Below are positions 11,341 through 22,690 of a DNA stretch of 64,000 bases, piece by piece. A program made the position numbers and the translations under genes. The stretch's first letter is position 1. Each line of letters starts with the position of its first letter. The DNA comes from Eurosta solidaginis. Lineage: Eukaryota; Arthropoda; Insecta; Diptera; Tephritidae. The notes under the pieces are model-generated. The model was not told the DNA's origin. It worked only from the letters and a program-made list of their open reading frames with translations, and searched no databases. The DNA lies in contig NC_090319.1 in assembly GCF_040869045.1 (NCBI RefSeq), positions 231,997,832 to 232,061,831 on the forward strand, in the 5' to 3' direction.

Positions 11341-11867
11341 TTGCCAACAATGATTTTACCATATTTTAAGCGAGTTAACGCTACATTCAAGAGGATTGAA
11401 TCATTAAGGAAACCCACTCCTGTTATAAAAGGAAAATATTTATTAAATATTTAACAAATATTTATATCTAGGCGCACAAGTGAACCAAAAACTTTCTCGT
11501 ATTGATAACGATCTCTATGCAATAGCACTTAGAATGCTTTATTACCTATACCACGCTTCTCTAAATCATAAAATGTTGCACCAATATTATCCTTCCATAA
11601 TTCCTTCAATTTATTTGTACTGCTGATATTTGCCGTGTCCGCGACTGCTCTTGCTCGGTAGGCATCTTTACCAACTACAGCAAGAACGAAACATCATTTA
11701 TAAGTGACTACCATTGTTCTTGATCCCAATTCATATCTTTCAAACAGTTTTGCTTGAGGCAGCGTATTTTAATATACAATTCAGTATCCAAAATAACTCA
11801 GAATAATTTCCTTAGCCATTTTTTACAGATTCAGATACAGTGAGAATGGCAGGTACGACCGTGTACG
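11341..11867. other. Unassigned stretch
   Basis: No gene recognised. There is an AT-rich tract TATTTATTAAATATTTAAC near 11430-11455, and otherwise nothing notable. Confidence 0.4.
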
Positions 11868-12963
11868 AAATGTAACGTCAAAACGTCCCCGAAACCTTCT
11901 TGAAATTGGACCATACAACATCGTCCCCTTGCTGGGACAACAAATTTTCCACAAGAACCCCAGAGAAGACCGAGTGGGCAAACGGCGTGGAGCCGGGATC
12001 ACACGAAATCACCGTTTTTACAGATGGCTCTAAACTAAACAACAGAGTCGGCAGCGGAATATTCTCGGAGAAGCTCAATCTAAGCGAGAGCTTTCGCTTA
12101 CCCGATCACTGCAGTGTTTTTCAGGCTGTACTCATAGCTATCTGAGAAGCAGCCCTCTATCTTGCTAACCTGCTGGTGACCAATTCTATTTCAATTTTCT
12201 CTGACAGCCAAGCTGCCATAAAATCCCCGCAATGCAGTAACACCTCATCACTAGTGGCATTGAAGTGCAGAGAAAACCTCAACTAACTAGCTGAAAATTG
12301 CAACCTAAGTATAATATGGGTTCCTGGCCACTGTGACATCTCAGGAAACTGCGCCGCGGATGAGCTAGCTAGGGAAGGCACCAACCTCCGCTGGTTGCAC
12401 CAGCCCTCCTCTAAACACTTGCAAATACTACCTGCGATCTCTTTTCACGGATCAGGCAAACGCCAGATGGGCCAAGGAACCTACATGTAGTGTATCCAAG
12501 CAAATCTGGCCTAAGCTGGAGGAAAAGAGATCGCGATAGGTGATATTGTTAAACCGTATCTCTATAAGCCCACTAGTGGGCCTTCTTACAGGTCACTGTC
12601 TCATGGGCACTCACGTTGCCTATATGGGCCTGCAGACAAATGACTTCTGCCGCAGCTGTAGGGGACGAGGAGGAGATAGAAAGCGTTGAGCACTATCTGT
12701 GCCACTGTCCCGCACTGTCAAAAACCGGGTACCAATGCCTGCACAGACACTCTTTTGGGTGCCTTGCGGAGCTTGAATCTATAAAGCCAAACGACATCTT
12801 GGGTTTCATTAGGCAAACGCGCTGGTTTAGCCTCACTGGGGTCTAAACTTTCTTCTTCTTCGAAAGTAGGGTAACAGGAAATAGGGGCCCCTCGCGTGGT
12901 AGCACAACGGGCCACAACGGCCTACGTGAGTCTCCGAGGCAGCCACTTTAACCTAACCTAACG
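11868..12963 (+). pseudogene. LOA/I-group fragment: RNase H and zinc finger
   Basis: A 5'-truncated copy that keeps the end of the polyprotein. RNase H has VFTDGSK (12014-12034), FSDSQAAIK (about 12198-12224) and VPGHCDISGNCAADELARE (about 12320-12376), so D, D and the C-terminal D block are all visible. Stops at 12143 and 12283 break it. The C-terminal finger is split by a frame shift: CRSC in one frame near 12650, HYLCHCPAL in another near 12690. It ends in TTTAACCTAACCTAAC at 12947-12962, the LOA-type tail also seen in copies 1 and 2. It is more similar in its DSQAAIKS and finger spacing to other LOA-type copies here than to jockey. Confidence 0.75.
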
Positions 12964-13324
12964 TAAAAACGTATATATGTGCACATGGTTGTATTTTAGT
13001 ACACGAAAATGCTTAAAAGATAAAAAATTCTTAAAACTTTGAAATAAATAAAGACTTTCTTTTTACAACAAAAAAACGAGTTATATAATGTATATATTCA
13101 TCAATTGGTAATGATTAAGTAATTTTAAAGTTTAAGATAAAGACGTTTTTTTTTTGAAACTAAATCGAATTTTCAGCGATGAGGTGTTAGTTACGCTTCT
13201 TGGTAAGATTTACAATGGTATTACGACACCACAAAAATTGTGACAGGAGTACCTGAAGACGCGTTTCGCTCCCAGGAATAAATACACGGTGGCGGACTAT
13301 TATTCAATACTATTCCTGCAACCC
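12964..13324. other. Unassigned stretch
   Basis: AT-rich; no gene or repeat recognised. Confidence 0.4.
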
Positions 13325-13436
13325 TGATTATTGGTTGGTTGGAGTGGCGAGTCCCAATTTACTCCAATTAGCGCTCATGCGCCGTTTTGATACCACAAAC
13401 TCGTGAGTTAACCGATGAAAGGGTGTTGTAAGAATA

Positions 13437-15313
13437 CTAATGAACATTTTCACGCGCCTCAGGGAAAACCCCGTCCCCATATGCACATCCCGTGGAGTTT
13501 ATGAATTTGAGAAGCTCACCCGGCCTAACATCCTTGAGTTCTGGGAGGCTTTCGAAAAAGAGATTTCCAAGATACTTTATTCTGCTTCGACAGTGATGGG
13601 CATTCGCACAGCAGATGCTCAACCGTTTCCTCCGACGTTTGCAGCTGCGACAGGAGGTATTGTGTTCCAGTCCCATCCGCGCCGCATGTACCACAATTAT
13701 CCAATGCCCCGTGAGCACCGCAACTACTCTGGATATATCCCTTCTGTTCATCTTAAGGACAGCTACCGATAATTTTTCATTATATAGTGGACAAGTGCTC
13801 TTGGAAATTCTACAGGTCCGCAACCGATTACACCTATTTTTCGCCTCACCCAACCAGTTGTGGGAGATGCGGCTCGCCAGAATCCTGGCGCTCTCCCTAC
13901 ACCGCCCAACCAGGTCTGATGATATCATCTCTGACCCGAGTGCCGCCTGGCTATCGGAGAAAATGGCTACCCTGTTACCGTTACTTTTGATATCCATTAA
14001 CGTTTTGTACGCCTCTCAGAAAGCGAAAATCTCAGCTTGAAACACACTTGCCGATTCGAGAAGCCGCATACATAAGGACGTGGGCGGGACAGTCGCAAAT
14101 ACACCCGCTGCCACTCCGCAAGCCATTTTGGGTCCGTCCGTGAAAACCGAGATGTCGAATCTCTGAGTGATCCCCCCGCCATCTTTCCAACTTTTCCTTG
14201 TGGGGAAGAGAATTGTGTAGTTTGTGTAGAAGACTTCCCTTGGACATATGTAGTCCGTTTTTAACAAGATTCGGGAGTCGTTAATATTGAGCAGTATACG
14301 GCCGTGCCCGTACGTATGCTCCCTCCAAAGGCCCAACTCCCGAAGCTTTAGGGCCCCTTAAGTTGTCGTTTCCTTTGATAAAGAGACCTAACGGTGGAAC
14401 ATTGCAAATTACGTTTAAAGCTTCCGAGGGGCACGACCTAATTGCCCCCGTGATCGCTTCGCAGGCAGATCGTTGAACTTTCCCTAGCATATTAGTTATG
14501 TATTTCACCTCTACCGCCTTCCACCATACGAGTGCCTCATATGTCAGAATTGGTCGAATAACTGCCTTATACATCCATGCCATTTGGTTTGGCCTCAGAC
14601 CGAAATACTTAACTCCAGGCCATCAAGAGTGGGAAGGTTAAAACTTGGGGTGAGCACTATTTCCGTCTTTGGTGAAGAGCACTTTTTTCGTCTTTGAGGG
14701 GTTAACGCTTAGTCCGGCGGTATCCGCGCAACTGCTCAGCTTCCTCAGTGATCGCTGCATGATCCCACTAATCACATTGGGACATAGACCAGATGCCAGT
14801 ATTGCTACGTCATCCGCGTAGGCCACCACTTTAACCCCATCCCTGTTGAGTTGACGAAGTATGTTGTATATAACGCAATGCCAGATCAGTGGTGACAAGA
14901 CCCCGCACTGGGGGGTCCCTTTCCAAGGATATGCCGTGTCCTCACTAGACCCTGTCTAGCACTTATCATTCTGGACCGCTGAGCCGTCCCTATCGGGTTT
15001 ACGATAGGGTCCTCTATTCCGCGTACATGGAGGGCGCCTTCTATTGCTTCCAGCCGGACATTATTGAAAGCTCCTTCTATGTCCAATAATGCAGGCAGGG
15101 TAAATTGTTTGTTTTCGAAGGACGACTCTACCTTGTGGACCACTTCATGTAAAGCGGTCGCTGTTGAGCGGCCCTGAGATAGGCGTGTTGGGCTGTTGAT
15201 AGCCCCGAGGTATCCAACCTACCGCGAATGTGGACGTCTAATAGTCTTTCAAACGTTTTTAGAACAAACGACGAATGGCTGATGGGATGAAAACCACCCT
15301 GGTCCCTTTCCAA
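13437..15313 (-). pseudogene. RT, RNase H and zinc-finger remnant of LOA-type copy 3
   Basis: RT fingers are in 15313-15128 (SHSSFVLKTFERLLDVHI) and 15143-14886 (LPALLDIEGAFNNV, the A-box aspartate region). The palm AYADDVAILASG lies at 14823-14788, in the frame 14898-14638. The thumb is in 14583-14281 (YKAVIRPILTYEALVWW). RNase H starts at SVFTDGPK in 14336-14016; its continuation IFSDSQAALGS and the finger CRSCKRRRKRLS are in 13997-13437. The finger has lost the usual second Cys/His spacing (ICCANAHHC). Five separate frames are needed to read it, so it is not translatable. Confidence 0.8.
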
Positions 15314-15627
15314 TTCAGGAGCACATGATTAAGTCGAATGCATTAAAGATGCGTTCCATCCAGGGAATCACCAGACAGCGAGTTTTTTGTAGCAGCGGTA
15401 GGAAAATGCATCCGTACCTGGTGATTTGTATGGCGAAAAACTGTTAATAGCCCATAACTTTTATACCTTTTTACTAAAACTAGTTGGGCAAGCTATCCGG
15501 AGGGCAGACCCTAAGGCTAGTGTTAGCATCAAGGTCCTCTACTGATGAAATTTCCTGTGCCGAATGCCTACCTACCTTATTTCCCACCACTTGGTCCTCT
15601 CTGGGTTACGATAGGGAATAGGAATTT

Positions 15628-16360
15628 CTACATTAAGGCAGATATTGAATAGTATCCTCCTGTGGTCAGGAAATGACTACGACTGATACCCTCCAGCTGT
15701 TGCTGTTTTCGCTTAGCGTCCTCCCACCCGTTGAATGTGTCCGTCGTTGGAAATACAAAGGTGGGTGTGTTTCCCCGATTGCATACTACTAGGTCAGTAT
15801 TAATGATAAAATCGAAAAGTGACTCACCCCGAGTGTTGATTTCCTTACTGGTGCCTAGAATTGGCATCACATCCAAGCACAATGTTTGCAGAGCTCCAGT
15901 CCTGCATCAAGGCTCGGACCTCCTCCGGTGGAGAATCGTTGTTGTGCGGCTTGTAGCAAGAAGCAATTAGTATGCTGACTCCGTCAGCTGTCTATAGCGA
16001 AATCGTTGTCAGATCCGAAGAGCTGTGAGAAGAAACAAGAAAAACATTGTAGTTAGATTTTACCAAAACGCATGTCCTAGGCTTACCGTCCTCACGCTTG
16101 TAAAATATAGAGTATCCCTTTATTGAGAGCCCTTTCACCTGGGTGTTCCACACCCACGGCTCCTGAACAAGGGCTCTATGAACGTCTTCCTCCAGTAGGA
16201 GTACGACAAGGTTGTCCGAGGCCAGCCTAGAGTGCTGCAGGTTAATTTGGACAACCTTTAGACCCGTTGGAACTATTAGGGTCCAGGTTCTTGGTCGGCG
16301 AGCTGCAAGTCCTCCAGGCGCTTGTTAGCATCGTCGACCTCATCCGGGTTTTCCTCCTAT
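15628..16360 (-). pseudogene. Endonuclease remnant of LOA-type copy 3
   Basis: The clearest part is 15882-15628: GESLFDFIINTDLVVCNRGN, PTFVFPTTDTFNGWED, corresponding to the DF..T..L...N.G..PTFV..T. segment of retrotransposon endonucleases. Upstream (about 16250-15900) the - strand still holds NLQHSRLAS-like and ALVQEPWVWN-like pieces in shifting frames. The DANAHH block is not intact (15900 region). Confidence 0.6.
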
Positions 16361-16362
16361 TC

Positions 16363-17185
16363 CTAAGGGGACTGGAGGATTTTCACCTTGGCGCGCCGCA
16401 CGCCAAAACGAAGGATGATGTCCGCTTTTTCAAGTGGAGTAATGTTATCCTCTGATATGAGGAGCACGAAAGAGAGGCTGTTCCGGTGGGATTCTTCTGC
16501 CTTGATGACTACCCAGTCCTCCATGGGCACATCGCGCAAATACTTCAACAGCGTCCCGCTGGCTATTTTCATTATCGGGATCCATACCCGAGCCCGGGGT
16601 CTGTTTGGTATATCGGCATCCGGCATGAGCTTAATCCTTAAGCCCTCCCACACATCCCCTAGGGCCAGCACGCACTTCTCCCAGAAGTCTTTGGGCTGCT
16701 GGTCCCCGCATTTGACCACCCAGTACCCGCGAACAACCTCCCCCGAGTCGAAGGAGGGGAATTACCCTTCGGGTTGGCTATGACAAAGTCAATGACCACC
16801 TGAGACAGCCTTGCCTCTAGCTCCCCCCACTTCTCCAAGACGGGCTTGCCGCTGTTGCCGGTCGTATCCACTAGCGCAACTCCGAACCATTTCTGAAAAA
16901 GTTTTTGTCCCTCCCAGCGCTCTGGCTGATACAGAGCCTTTACCACCGGTCATTTTGCTCCTCTTGGAGGTACTACGGGCCGCTTCCAGAGGCCGGTTCC
17001 TCTTACCGGCGGTGGTCCTGTTTTCGGCTTCCAAGTACGCCCTGTACTCGTCCACCACCGCTTGGAAAGTAACACGGTCCTCCGCATCCTTGGGATGGAC
17101 AGTACCGTTTGCCCTGTTCCGCTCGATCCAATCCAGGACAGACAGAGCTAGCTGATACCGCCTTCTCCCAAGTAATGCCTTGCAC
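16363..17185 (-). pseudogene. ORF1 (Gag-like, DUF4780-type) of LOA-type copy 3
   Basis: Nucleic-acid-binding ORF1 product. The N-terminal basic part is in 17058-16789 (AGKRNRPLEAARSTSKRSKM). The conserved domain is spread over 16946-16659 and 16719-16363: SQVVIDFVIANP, then WEGLRIKLMPDADIPNRPRA, RVWIP, and DWVVIKAEE. That W..L.....-IP.RPRA-.VWIP pattern is what I associate with the domain catalogued as DUF4780 in insect retrotransposon ORF1. At least two frame shifts interrupt it. The matching ORF1 of copy 4 is at 38813-39838. Confidence 0.7.
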
Positions 17186-17690
17186 CTTGCCTTGCTAGCT
17201 GTTTCCCGCTTGCTCCTAAGACCGGCCTAAAATCGAATACGAGTGGCAAAGTTAAGTGCGCGCGCAAGTAGAATACCCAAACGGTTTAATTTTTCACAAA
17301 CGTCTCCGTGGAAAACGCAAACGCTTAGGCGTCGGTAAACTCGCTATTACACCGAAAATCTTGTAAAATTCGAAAAGTGTTTGTGCAGAAAAGCATAACC
17401 CAAATCGTTTAACAAATGGGTACATTAGATGTTTAACCCAAATATCGAGAACACTCGAGTATTGATTGCCCGTTACGCAGGGGAAATCACAGTTATACCA
17501 ACGCCGGTAAATTTTTCGGTGGATACTCTCCACTGGGGACCTAACAAAAAAACGAAGGTGAAATATTTGCGATTGACCGACACGATCAACGCATAAAATA
17601 CAGACAGATGTGAGTGCGCATAAACGCCGAAAGTGCGATCGAATACGATATGTGTACACGAGCTTTTGAGAACGAGTGCGCTTACCGAAA
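17186..17690 (-). other. 5' leader of LOA-type copy 3
   Basis: CpG-richer than its flanks and upstream of ORF1 on the - strand; a 166-codon open frame here (17794-17294) crosses the element boundary into R2 and has no recognisable domain, so I read it as chance. R2 sequence begins at about 17691. Confidence 0.5.
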
Positions 17691-17968
17691 TTATCTATAT
17701 ACTCAGCGTGAACTTCAATTGCACATTTCATCTCAGATAAATTACTTTTCCACATAACACGTGGCACAGCCCGTTTAAAAAAATGTCTCCCCATTTCCTC
17801 TTACAACAAAACTTGATAAGTGAAATAGTCTACGACCCTTTTAAACCTTTTAGATTTATTTTATATCTAAGTTGCCGTGGTCTTTAACCGATCCCGTCCA
17901 TTTTTAAACGGTTTTATTTAGGTTGACTTGACAGGCTGCACGGCCGGCCGTTGTGAACGAATTTTGTA
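17691..17968 (+). repeat. Fragment of repeat R2
   Basis: TATATACTCAGCGTGAACTT, then TAACACGTGGCA and TCTACGACCCTTTTAAA match the left part of the full R2 copy at 29400-29780. The R2 head (AACAAGT...) is missing where the LOA-type element abuts it. R1 copy B starts at 17969. Confidence 0.75.
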
Positions 17969-18541
17969 ATTATACTCAGCTGAGCAGAGCTCACAGAATA
18001 TATTAACTTTGTTCGCATAACGGTAATCCGTAACGGCATAAACTAATCGAGATAGATATAGACTTCTATATATCAAAATGATCTGGGTGAAAAAAGAAAT
18101 TCCTTTAGCCAGGTCCGTCCGTCTGTCCGTCCGTCTGTAAACACGATAACTTGAGTAAATTTTGAGGTATCTTGATGAAATTTGGTATGTAGGTCCCTGG
18201 GCGCTCATCTCAGATCGCTTTTTAAAATGAACGAAATCGGACTAAAACCACGCCCACTTTTTCGATATCGAAAATTTCGAAAAACCGAAAATGTGCGATA
18301 ATTCATTACCAAAGACGGGTAAAGCGATAAAACTTGGTAGGTGCGTTGACCTTATGACGCAAAACAGAAAATTAGTAAATTTTTGGACAATGGGCGTGGC
18401 ACCGCCCACTTTTAAAAGAAGGTAATTTAAAAGTTTTGCAAGCTGTAATTTCGCAGTCGTTGAAGATATCATGATGAAATTTGGCAGGCACGTTGCTCCT
18501 ATTACTATATGTTCGCTAAATAAAAATTAGCAAAATCGGAT

Positions 18542-18904
18542 TGGCGGCCACCGTGGTGTGATGGTAGCGTGCTCCGCCTATCACACCGTATGCCCTGGGT
18601 TCGCACCCCGGGCAAAGCAATATCAAAATTTTAGAAATAAGATTTTTCAATTAGAAGAAAAATTTTCTAAGCGGGGTCGCCCCTCGGCAGTGTTTGGCAA
18701 GCGCTCCGGGTGTATTTCTGCCATGAAAAGCTCTCAGTGAAAACTCATCTGCCTTGCAGATGCCGTTCGGAGTCGGCATAAAACATGTAGGTCCCGTCCG
18801 GCCAATTTGTGGGGAAAATCAAGAGGAGCACGACGCAAATTGGAAGAGAAGCTCGGCCTTAGATCTCTTCGGAGGTTATCGCGCCTTACATTTATTTTTA
18901 TTTT
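18542..18904 (+). mobile_element. tRNA-derived SINE, copy 1
   Basis: About 360 bases. The head GGCGGCCACCGTGGTGTGATG to GGGTTCGCACCCCGGGC is tRNA-like, with A box at 18554-18564 and B box at 18598-18608. The body has TCGGAGTCGGCATAAAACAT and TTGGAAGAGAAGCTCGGCC, and the tail is TTACATTTATTTTTATTTT. It is flanked by a perfect 10-base duplication AAAATCGGAT (18532-18541 and 18905-18914); R1 copy A gives the uninterrupted site. Two more copies lie at 45296-45655 and 49133-49480, both on the - strand. SINEs are copied by a partner LINE; the partner is not identified here. Confidence 0.9.
18554..18608 (+). promoter_or_regulatory. Pol III A and B boxes of the SINE
   Basis: A box TGGTGTGATGG (one mismatch to TRGYNNARNNG) and B box GGTTCGCACCC, spaced about 34 bases apart as in tRNA genes. 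Confidence 0.75.
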
Positions 18905-19860
18905 AAAATCGGATGACGAACACGCCCACTTTTAAAAAAAATTTTGTTTAAAGTCAAATTTTAACAAACAATTTAAAATCTTTACAGTATATAAGTAAAT
19001 TATGTCAACATTCATCTCCAGTAATGATATGGTGCAACCAAATACAAAAATAAAACAAAATTTCAAAATGGGCGTGGCTCCGCCCTTTTTCATTTAATTT
19101 GTCCAGAATACTTTTAAGGCCATAAGTCGAACTAAAATTTACCAATCCTTGTGAAATTTGGTGTGTGCATAGATTCTATGACGATAACTGTTTTCTGTGA
19201 AAATGGGCGAAATCGGTTGAAGCCACGCCCAGTTTTTATACACAGTCGACCGTCTGTCCTCCCGCTCAGCCGTTAACAGGATAACTTGAGCAAAAATCGA
19301 TATATCTTAACTAAACTTAGTTCACGTACTTATCTGAACTCACTTTATCTTGGTATAAAATATGGCCGAAATCCGACTATGACCACGCCCACTTTTGTGA
19401 TATCGAAAATTACGAAAAATGAAAAAATGCCATATTTCTGTACCAAATATGAAAAAGAGATGAAACATGGTAATTGGATTGGTTTATTGATGCAAAATGT
19501 AACTTTAGAAAAAACTTTGTAAAATGGGTGTGACACCTCACATTTCAAGTAGAAGAAAATGAAAAAGTTCTGCAGGGCGAAACCAAAAGCCCTTGGAATC
19601 TTGGCAGGAATACTGTTCGTGGTATTACATATATAAATAAATTAGCGATACCCGGCAGATGATGTTCGGGGTCACCCTGATCCACATTTCGGTCGATATT
19701 TTGAAAACTCCTTCACATATACAACTAGGGGCCACTCCCTTTTAAAACCCTCATTAATACCTTTAATTTGATACCCATATCGTACAAACGCATTCTAGTT
19801 CCACCTTTATGGCGATATCTCGAAAAGGCGTCCACCTATAGAACTAAGGCCCACTCCCTT

Positions 19861-21316
19861 ATGAGGTGGGTTTGGTCAAAGGCTGAGGTATGCTCAAGTC
19901 AATCCAGAGTCGGATGGAGGTCCCACTTCCCCCACCTAAATAAATACACAGTAAATTAGTGTTTTTATTTCGAACACACACACACACGCGGCTCTCAGGC
20001 TAAAATATCCACAACCTTGAATCCAGGAGAGAGAGAGAGATGTTCACTAGGTAGTGTCGCTGACAATATAGTGTAACCCAAGGACGACGGCTCTCCACAG
20101 ATAGAGGGAGATAGAGTGCTAGCTAAGCGGTGGCTGAGATGGTGAAGACGACGGTGGCTCTCGCTAAGGGGTGCTAACGGCGGTAGTAATGACGGCGGTA
20201 GTTAGGATCACGCCCGAAGAGAGATTATTGGGTGACGGTGGCTCTCACCAAATAGCTATGATGACGGTGGTGGCTAGACTTCGGGATGGGATGTCCAAGG
20301 ATCGGGATGGCGATGATGTTGTACCTACGGCGAAGTGTCTATTAATATGAGGCTAACTAACTACAATATATTGGCTCGGGTATTCGGCTAGGGTAGTAGG
20401 GGAGTTTGTCCCGCCGCAGGCGTTGGGAAGTGTTCCCCTCTTACCTGAGCCGTGTATCCGTGCATTACCCTTCCTCTGAGTAATAGGGGGGGTGAGTCCC
20501 GTCTTACTCAGAGGAGATGATAGCAAAATATTAGGGTTGCCCAACAGGCCGCGGGGGGGAAGTACCATCGGCAGAACCGACCTTGTAACTTTACCCCCCC
20601 TCGAAACAAAGGGATTCCCTGGAATATGGGTAAGGCTGCCCAATAGGCCTGGGGAGAAGTACCATCGGCAGAACCGACCTTGTAACTTTACCCCCCGTCG
20701 ACCCAAAGGGAGCCCCTACAATGTATTTATATTGGCTCGGGCAGTCTGCCAGGGTAGTGGGGAAATCCGCCCCGCCCCTGGCGTTGGGACGGGTTTCCTT
20801 CCTACCCGAGAAGGCTGCTCGTGCATTACCTTTCCGATGAGTAATAAGGGGTGTAAATCCCGTCTTACTCACCGGAAATGTGGGTAAACCTGCGGGGTGT
20901 CCGATAAGCAGGGGGGGCGTACCATCGGTGGAACCGACCTTGTAACGCACCCTCCTAACTCAAAGGGCACCCCTTCTCGACCGTCAGTGGCGGCCGACAC
21001 GCACTTCACTTACCTACGGCGAAGTGTGCCTGGTGTATTCCGGCCAATCATTTTATTCATAGGTAACTATGAACACGTTGGGAATTATGCTCACATTGTC
21101 GCGCACAGCGCGCCACGAATGAAAATTCCCAAGCATTGTGCGTTCACCATCGCTGGCTTGCTTTGTGCTTGCGAGATGGTTGTTGGGCCGGTATGTATGT
21201 ATATATGTATGTCGGTACATACACTACTAGGGGTGGGCAGTAAATGGAAAATATGATGTTAGGGGTGGGCGCTAAATAGGAAATAGGTATTGTGGCGTAG
21301 CATTTGCTACGTTACA
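19861..21316 (+). mobile_element. Solo-LTR-like insertion in R1 copy B
   Basis: About 1.45 kb foreign to R1: the host reads CCCACTCCCTT before it and CCCTTTTAAAATAC after it, giving a 5-base duplication CCCTT. The ends approximate TG...CA (TGAGGTGGG at 19862, GTTACA at 21316). It contains (AC)n near 19976, (GA)n near 20030, GC-rich segments and an internal tandem duplication. No coding domain is visible. Solo LTR is the simplest reading; a nonautonomous DNA element is possible. Confidence 0.55.
20371..20990 (+). repeat. Tandem duplication inside the solo-LTR-like insertion
   Basis: TTGGCTCGGG starts units at 20371 and 20732 (step 361). Within it, ACCATCGGCAGAACCGACC occurs at 20563 and 20661, with a third variant (ACCATCGGTGG) at 20921. 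Units differ by many substitutions, so the duplication is old. Confidence 0.8.
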
Positions 21317-21789
21317 CCCTTTTAAAATACTCATTAACACCATATCGTCCAAACACATTCTAGAGTCACCCCTGGTCCACGCTTATTGCAATATCTCGCA
21401 AAGGCGTCCACCTATAGAACTAAGGCCCACTACGTTTTAAATAATCATTAACACCTTTCATTTGATACCCATATCGTACAACACACATTCTAGAGTCACC
21501 CCTGGTCCACCTTTATGGCGATATCCTGAAATTGGGTCCACCTATAGAAATATGGCGCACACCCTTTTAAAACACTCTTTAATACCTTCCATTTGAAACC
21601 AATGTCATACAAACACATTCCAGGGTTACCCTAGGTTCATTTTGCTAAATGGTTATTTTCTCTTATTTTGTCTCTAAAGCTCTAAGCTGAGTATGTAATG
21701 TTCGGTTACACACGAACTTAGCCTTCCTTACTTGTTAAGATTTAAGTAACTTCCCCATAAGCTACAAGCTTGAAACTGGGAATATAGTT

Positions 21790-22443
21790 CAGAACCCGAC
21801 GACAATGCAATAACACGTAAAAAAATCGTCGTTAGGTGGCGCAAGGAACGCTATATTCACAAAAATCGCATTTGTGGTCCGATTTGGCTCATATTTGGAA
21901 CTTATAATACATGCAAGAATAGAAAGCGACCTATGAAAAAAAATCGCTGTTAGGTGGCGCGAGGATCTAGATATTAACAAAAATCGTATTTGTGGGCCGA
22001 TTTGGCTCATATTTGGAACACATAATACATACAAGAATAGAAAGCGACCTATGAAAAAAATCGCCGCCAGGTGGCGCATGGATCGAGATGTTAAGAAAAA
22101 TCGTATTTGTGGATTGATTAGGCTCATATTTGGAAAAATTAATACATATAAGAATAGAAAGCGACCTATGAAAAAAAAATCGCCGATAGGTGGCGCAATG
22201 ATCGAGATATTCACAAAAATCGTATTTGTGGTCCGATTTGGCTCATATTTGGAACAAATAATACTTACAAGAATAGAAGGCGACCTATAAAAAAAATCGC
22301 CGCTAGGTGGCGCAAGGATCGAGATATTCACAAAAATCGTATTTGTGGCCGGATTTTGCTCATATTTGGAACACATAATACATACAAGAATAGAAAGCGA
22401 CTCATGAAAAAATCGCCACTAGGTTTCGCAAATATCGAGATAT
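21790..22443 (+). repeat. 117-bp tandem array
   Basis: The word AGGTGGCGC and its variants lie at 21834, 21952, 22069, 22188, 22305 and 22421: steps of 116-119. Each unit holds AAAATCGTATTTGTGG, GGCTCATATTTGGAAC and AAGAATAGAAAGCGACC. A sixth partial unit continues at 22626-22690 after an insertion. Because 117 is a multiple of 3, a 195-codon - strand frame stays open across it; this is a by-product, not a gene. Confidence 0.95.
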
Positions 22444-22625
22444 TGTGGCGGCTCACACCGCCATCTATCCGTGAAGTCACGAAACTGACATGAAATATTT
22501 ATGTAGACAGCTGATGAAATTTGTGGATTTTATTGTATTGTATTTTGTTTGTATTTGTATGTGTATGAATTTCTAGAATCTTCGTGGAATAATAAAAGAA
22601 TTGTTCATTCTTGTTTGTAAACCCA
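22444..22625 (+). mobile_element. Short insertion in the 117-bp array, possible solo LTR
   Basis: 182 bases that split one repeat unit. It begins TGTGGCGGCTCACACCGCC (with a GGCGG/CCGCC palindrome) and ends AACCCA, with AATAAAA near 22592 as a possible polyadenylation signal. The flanking target bases are AT-rich and do not give an unambiguous duplication. Confidence 0.4.
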
Positions 22626-22690
22626 AAATATTCAAAAAAATCGTATTTGTGGTCCGATTCGGTCCATATTTGGAACAAATATTACATACA

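Larger units (their letters stand above)
13325..17690 (-). mobile_element. LOA/I-group non-LTR retrotransposon, copy 3
   Basis: The most complete LOA-type copy in the window, on the - strand: 5' leader (17690-17186), ORF1 (17185-16363), endonuclease (16360-15628), RT with YADD (14820-14809), RNase H and C-terminal finger to 13437, and a 3' end near 13325 reading CCAACCAACCAATAAT on the - strand. The 5' end abuts a fragment of repeat R2, which resumes at 17691. GC content is visibly higher than in the flanks. All reading frames are interrupted. Confidence 0.8.
17969..21736 (+). repeat. Noncoding repeat R1, copy B, with two insertions
   Basis: Same ends and block order as copy A (TATACTCAGCTGAGCAGAGC start, CTTCCTTACTTGTTA end). 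It is interrupted by a SINE (18542-18904) and by a solo-LTR-like insertion (19861-21316) placed in the 130-bp array. Without these it is about 1.95 kb, close to copy A. A hairpin GGGCGTGGCACCGCCC is perfect at about 18391-18406. Confidence 0.8.

Noticed and set aside
17294..17794. 166-codon - strand frame
   Set aside because: It crosses the boundary between the LOA-type leader and repeat R2 and has no recognisable domain; chance frame.
18547..18617. tRNA gene
   Set aside because: tRNA-like head with A and B boxes, but it cannot form a full cloverleaf by eye and is fused to the SINE body, with target duplications around the whole unit.
20353..21256. Several frames above 100 codons in both strands
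   Set aside because: GC-rich tandem duplication in the solo-LTR-like insertion; frames are not conserved between the repeated units.
21789..22376. 195-codon - strand frame
   Set aside because: It is the translation of the 117-bp tandem array; the period is a multiple of 3, so stops are avoided in all units together. No domain.
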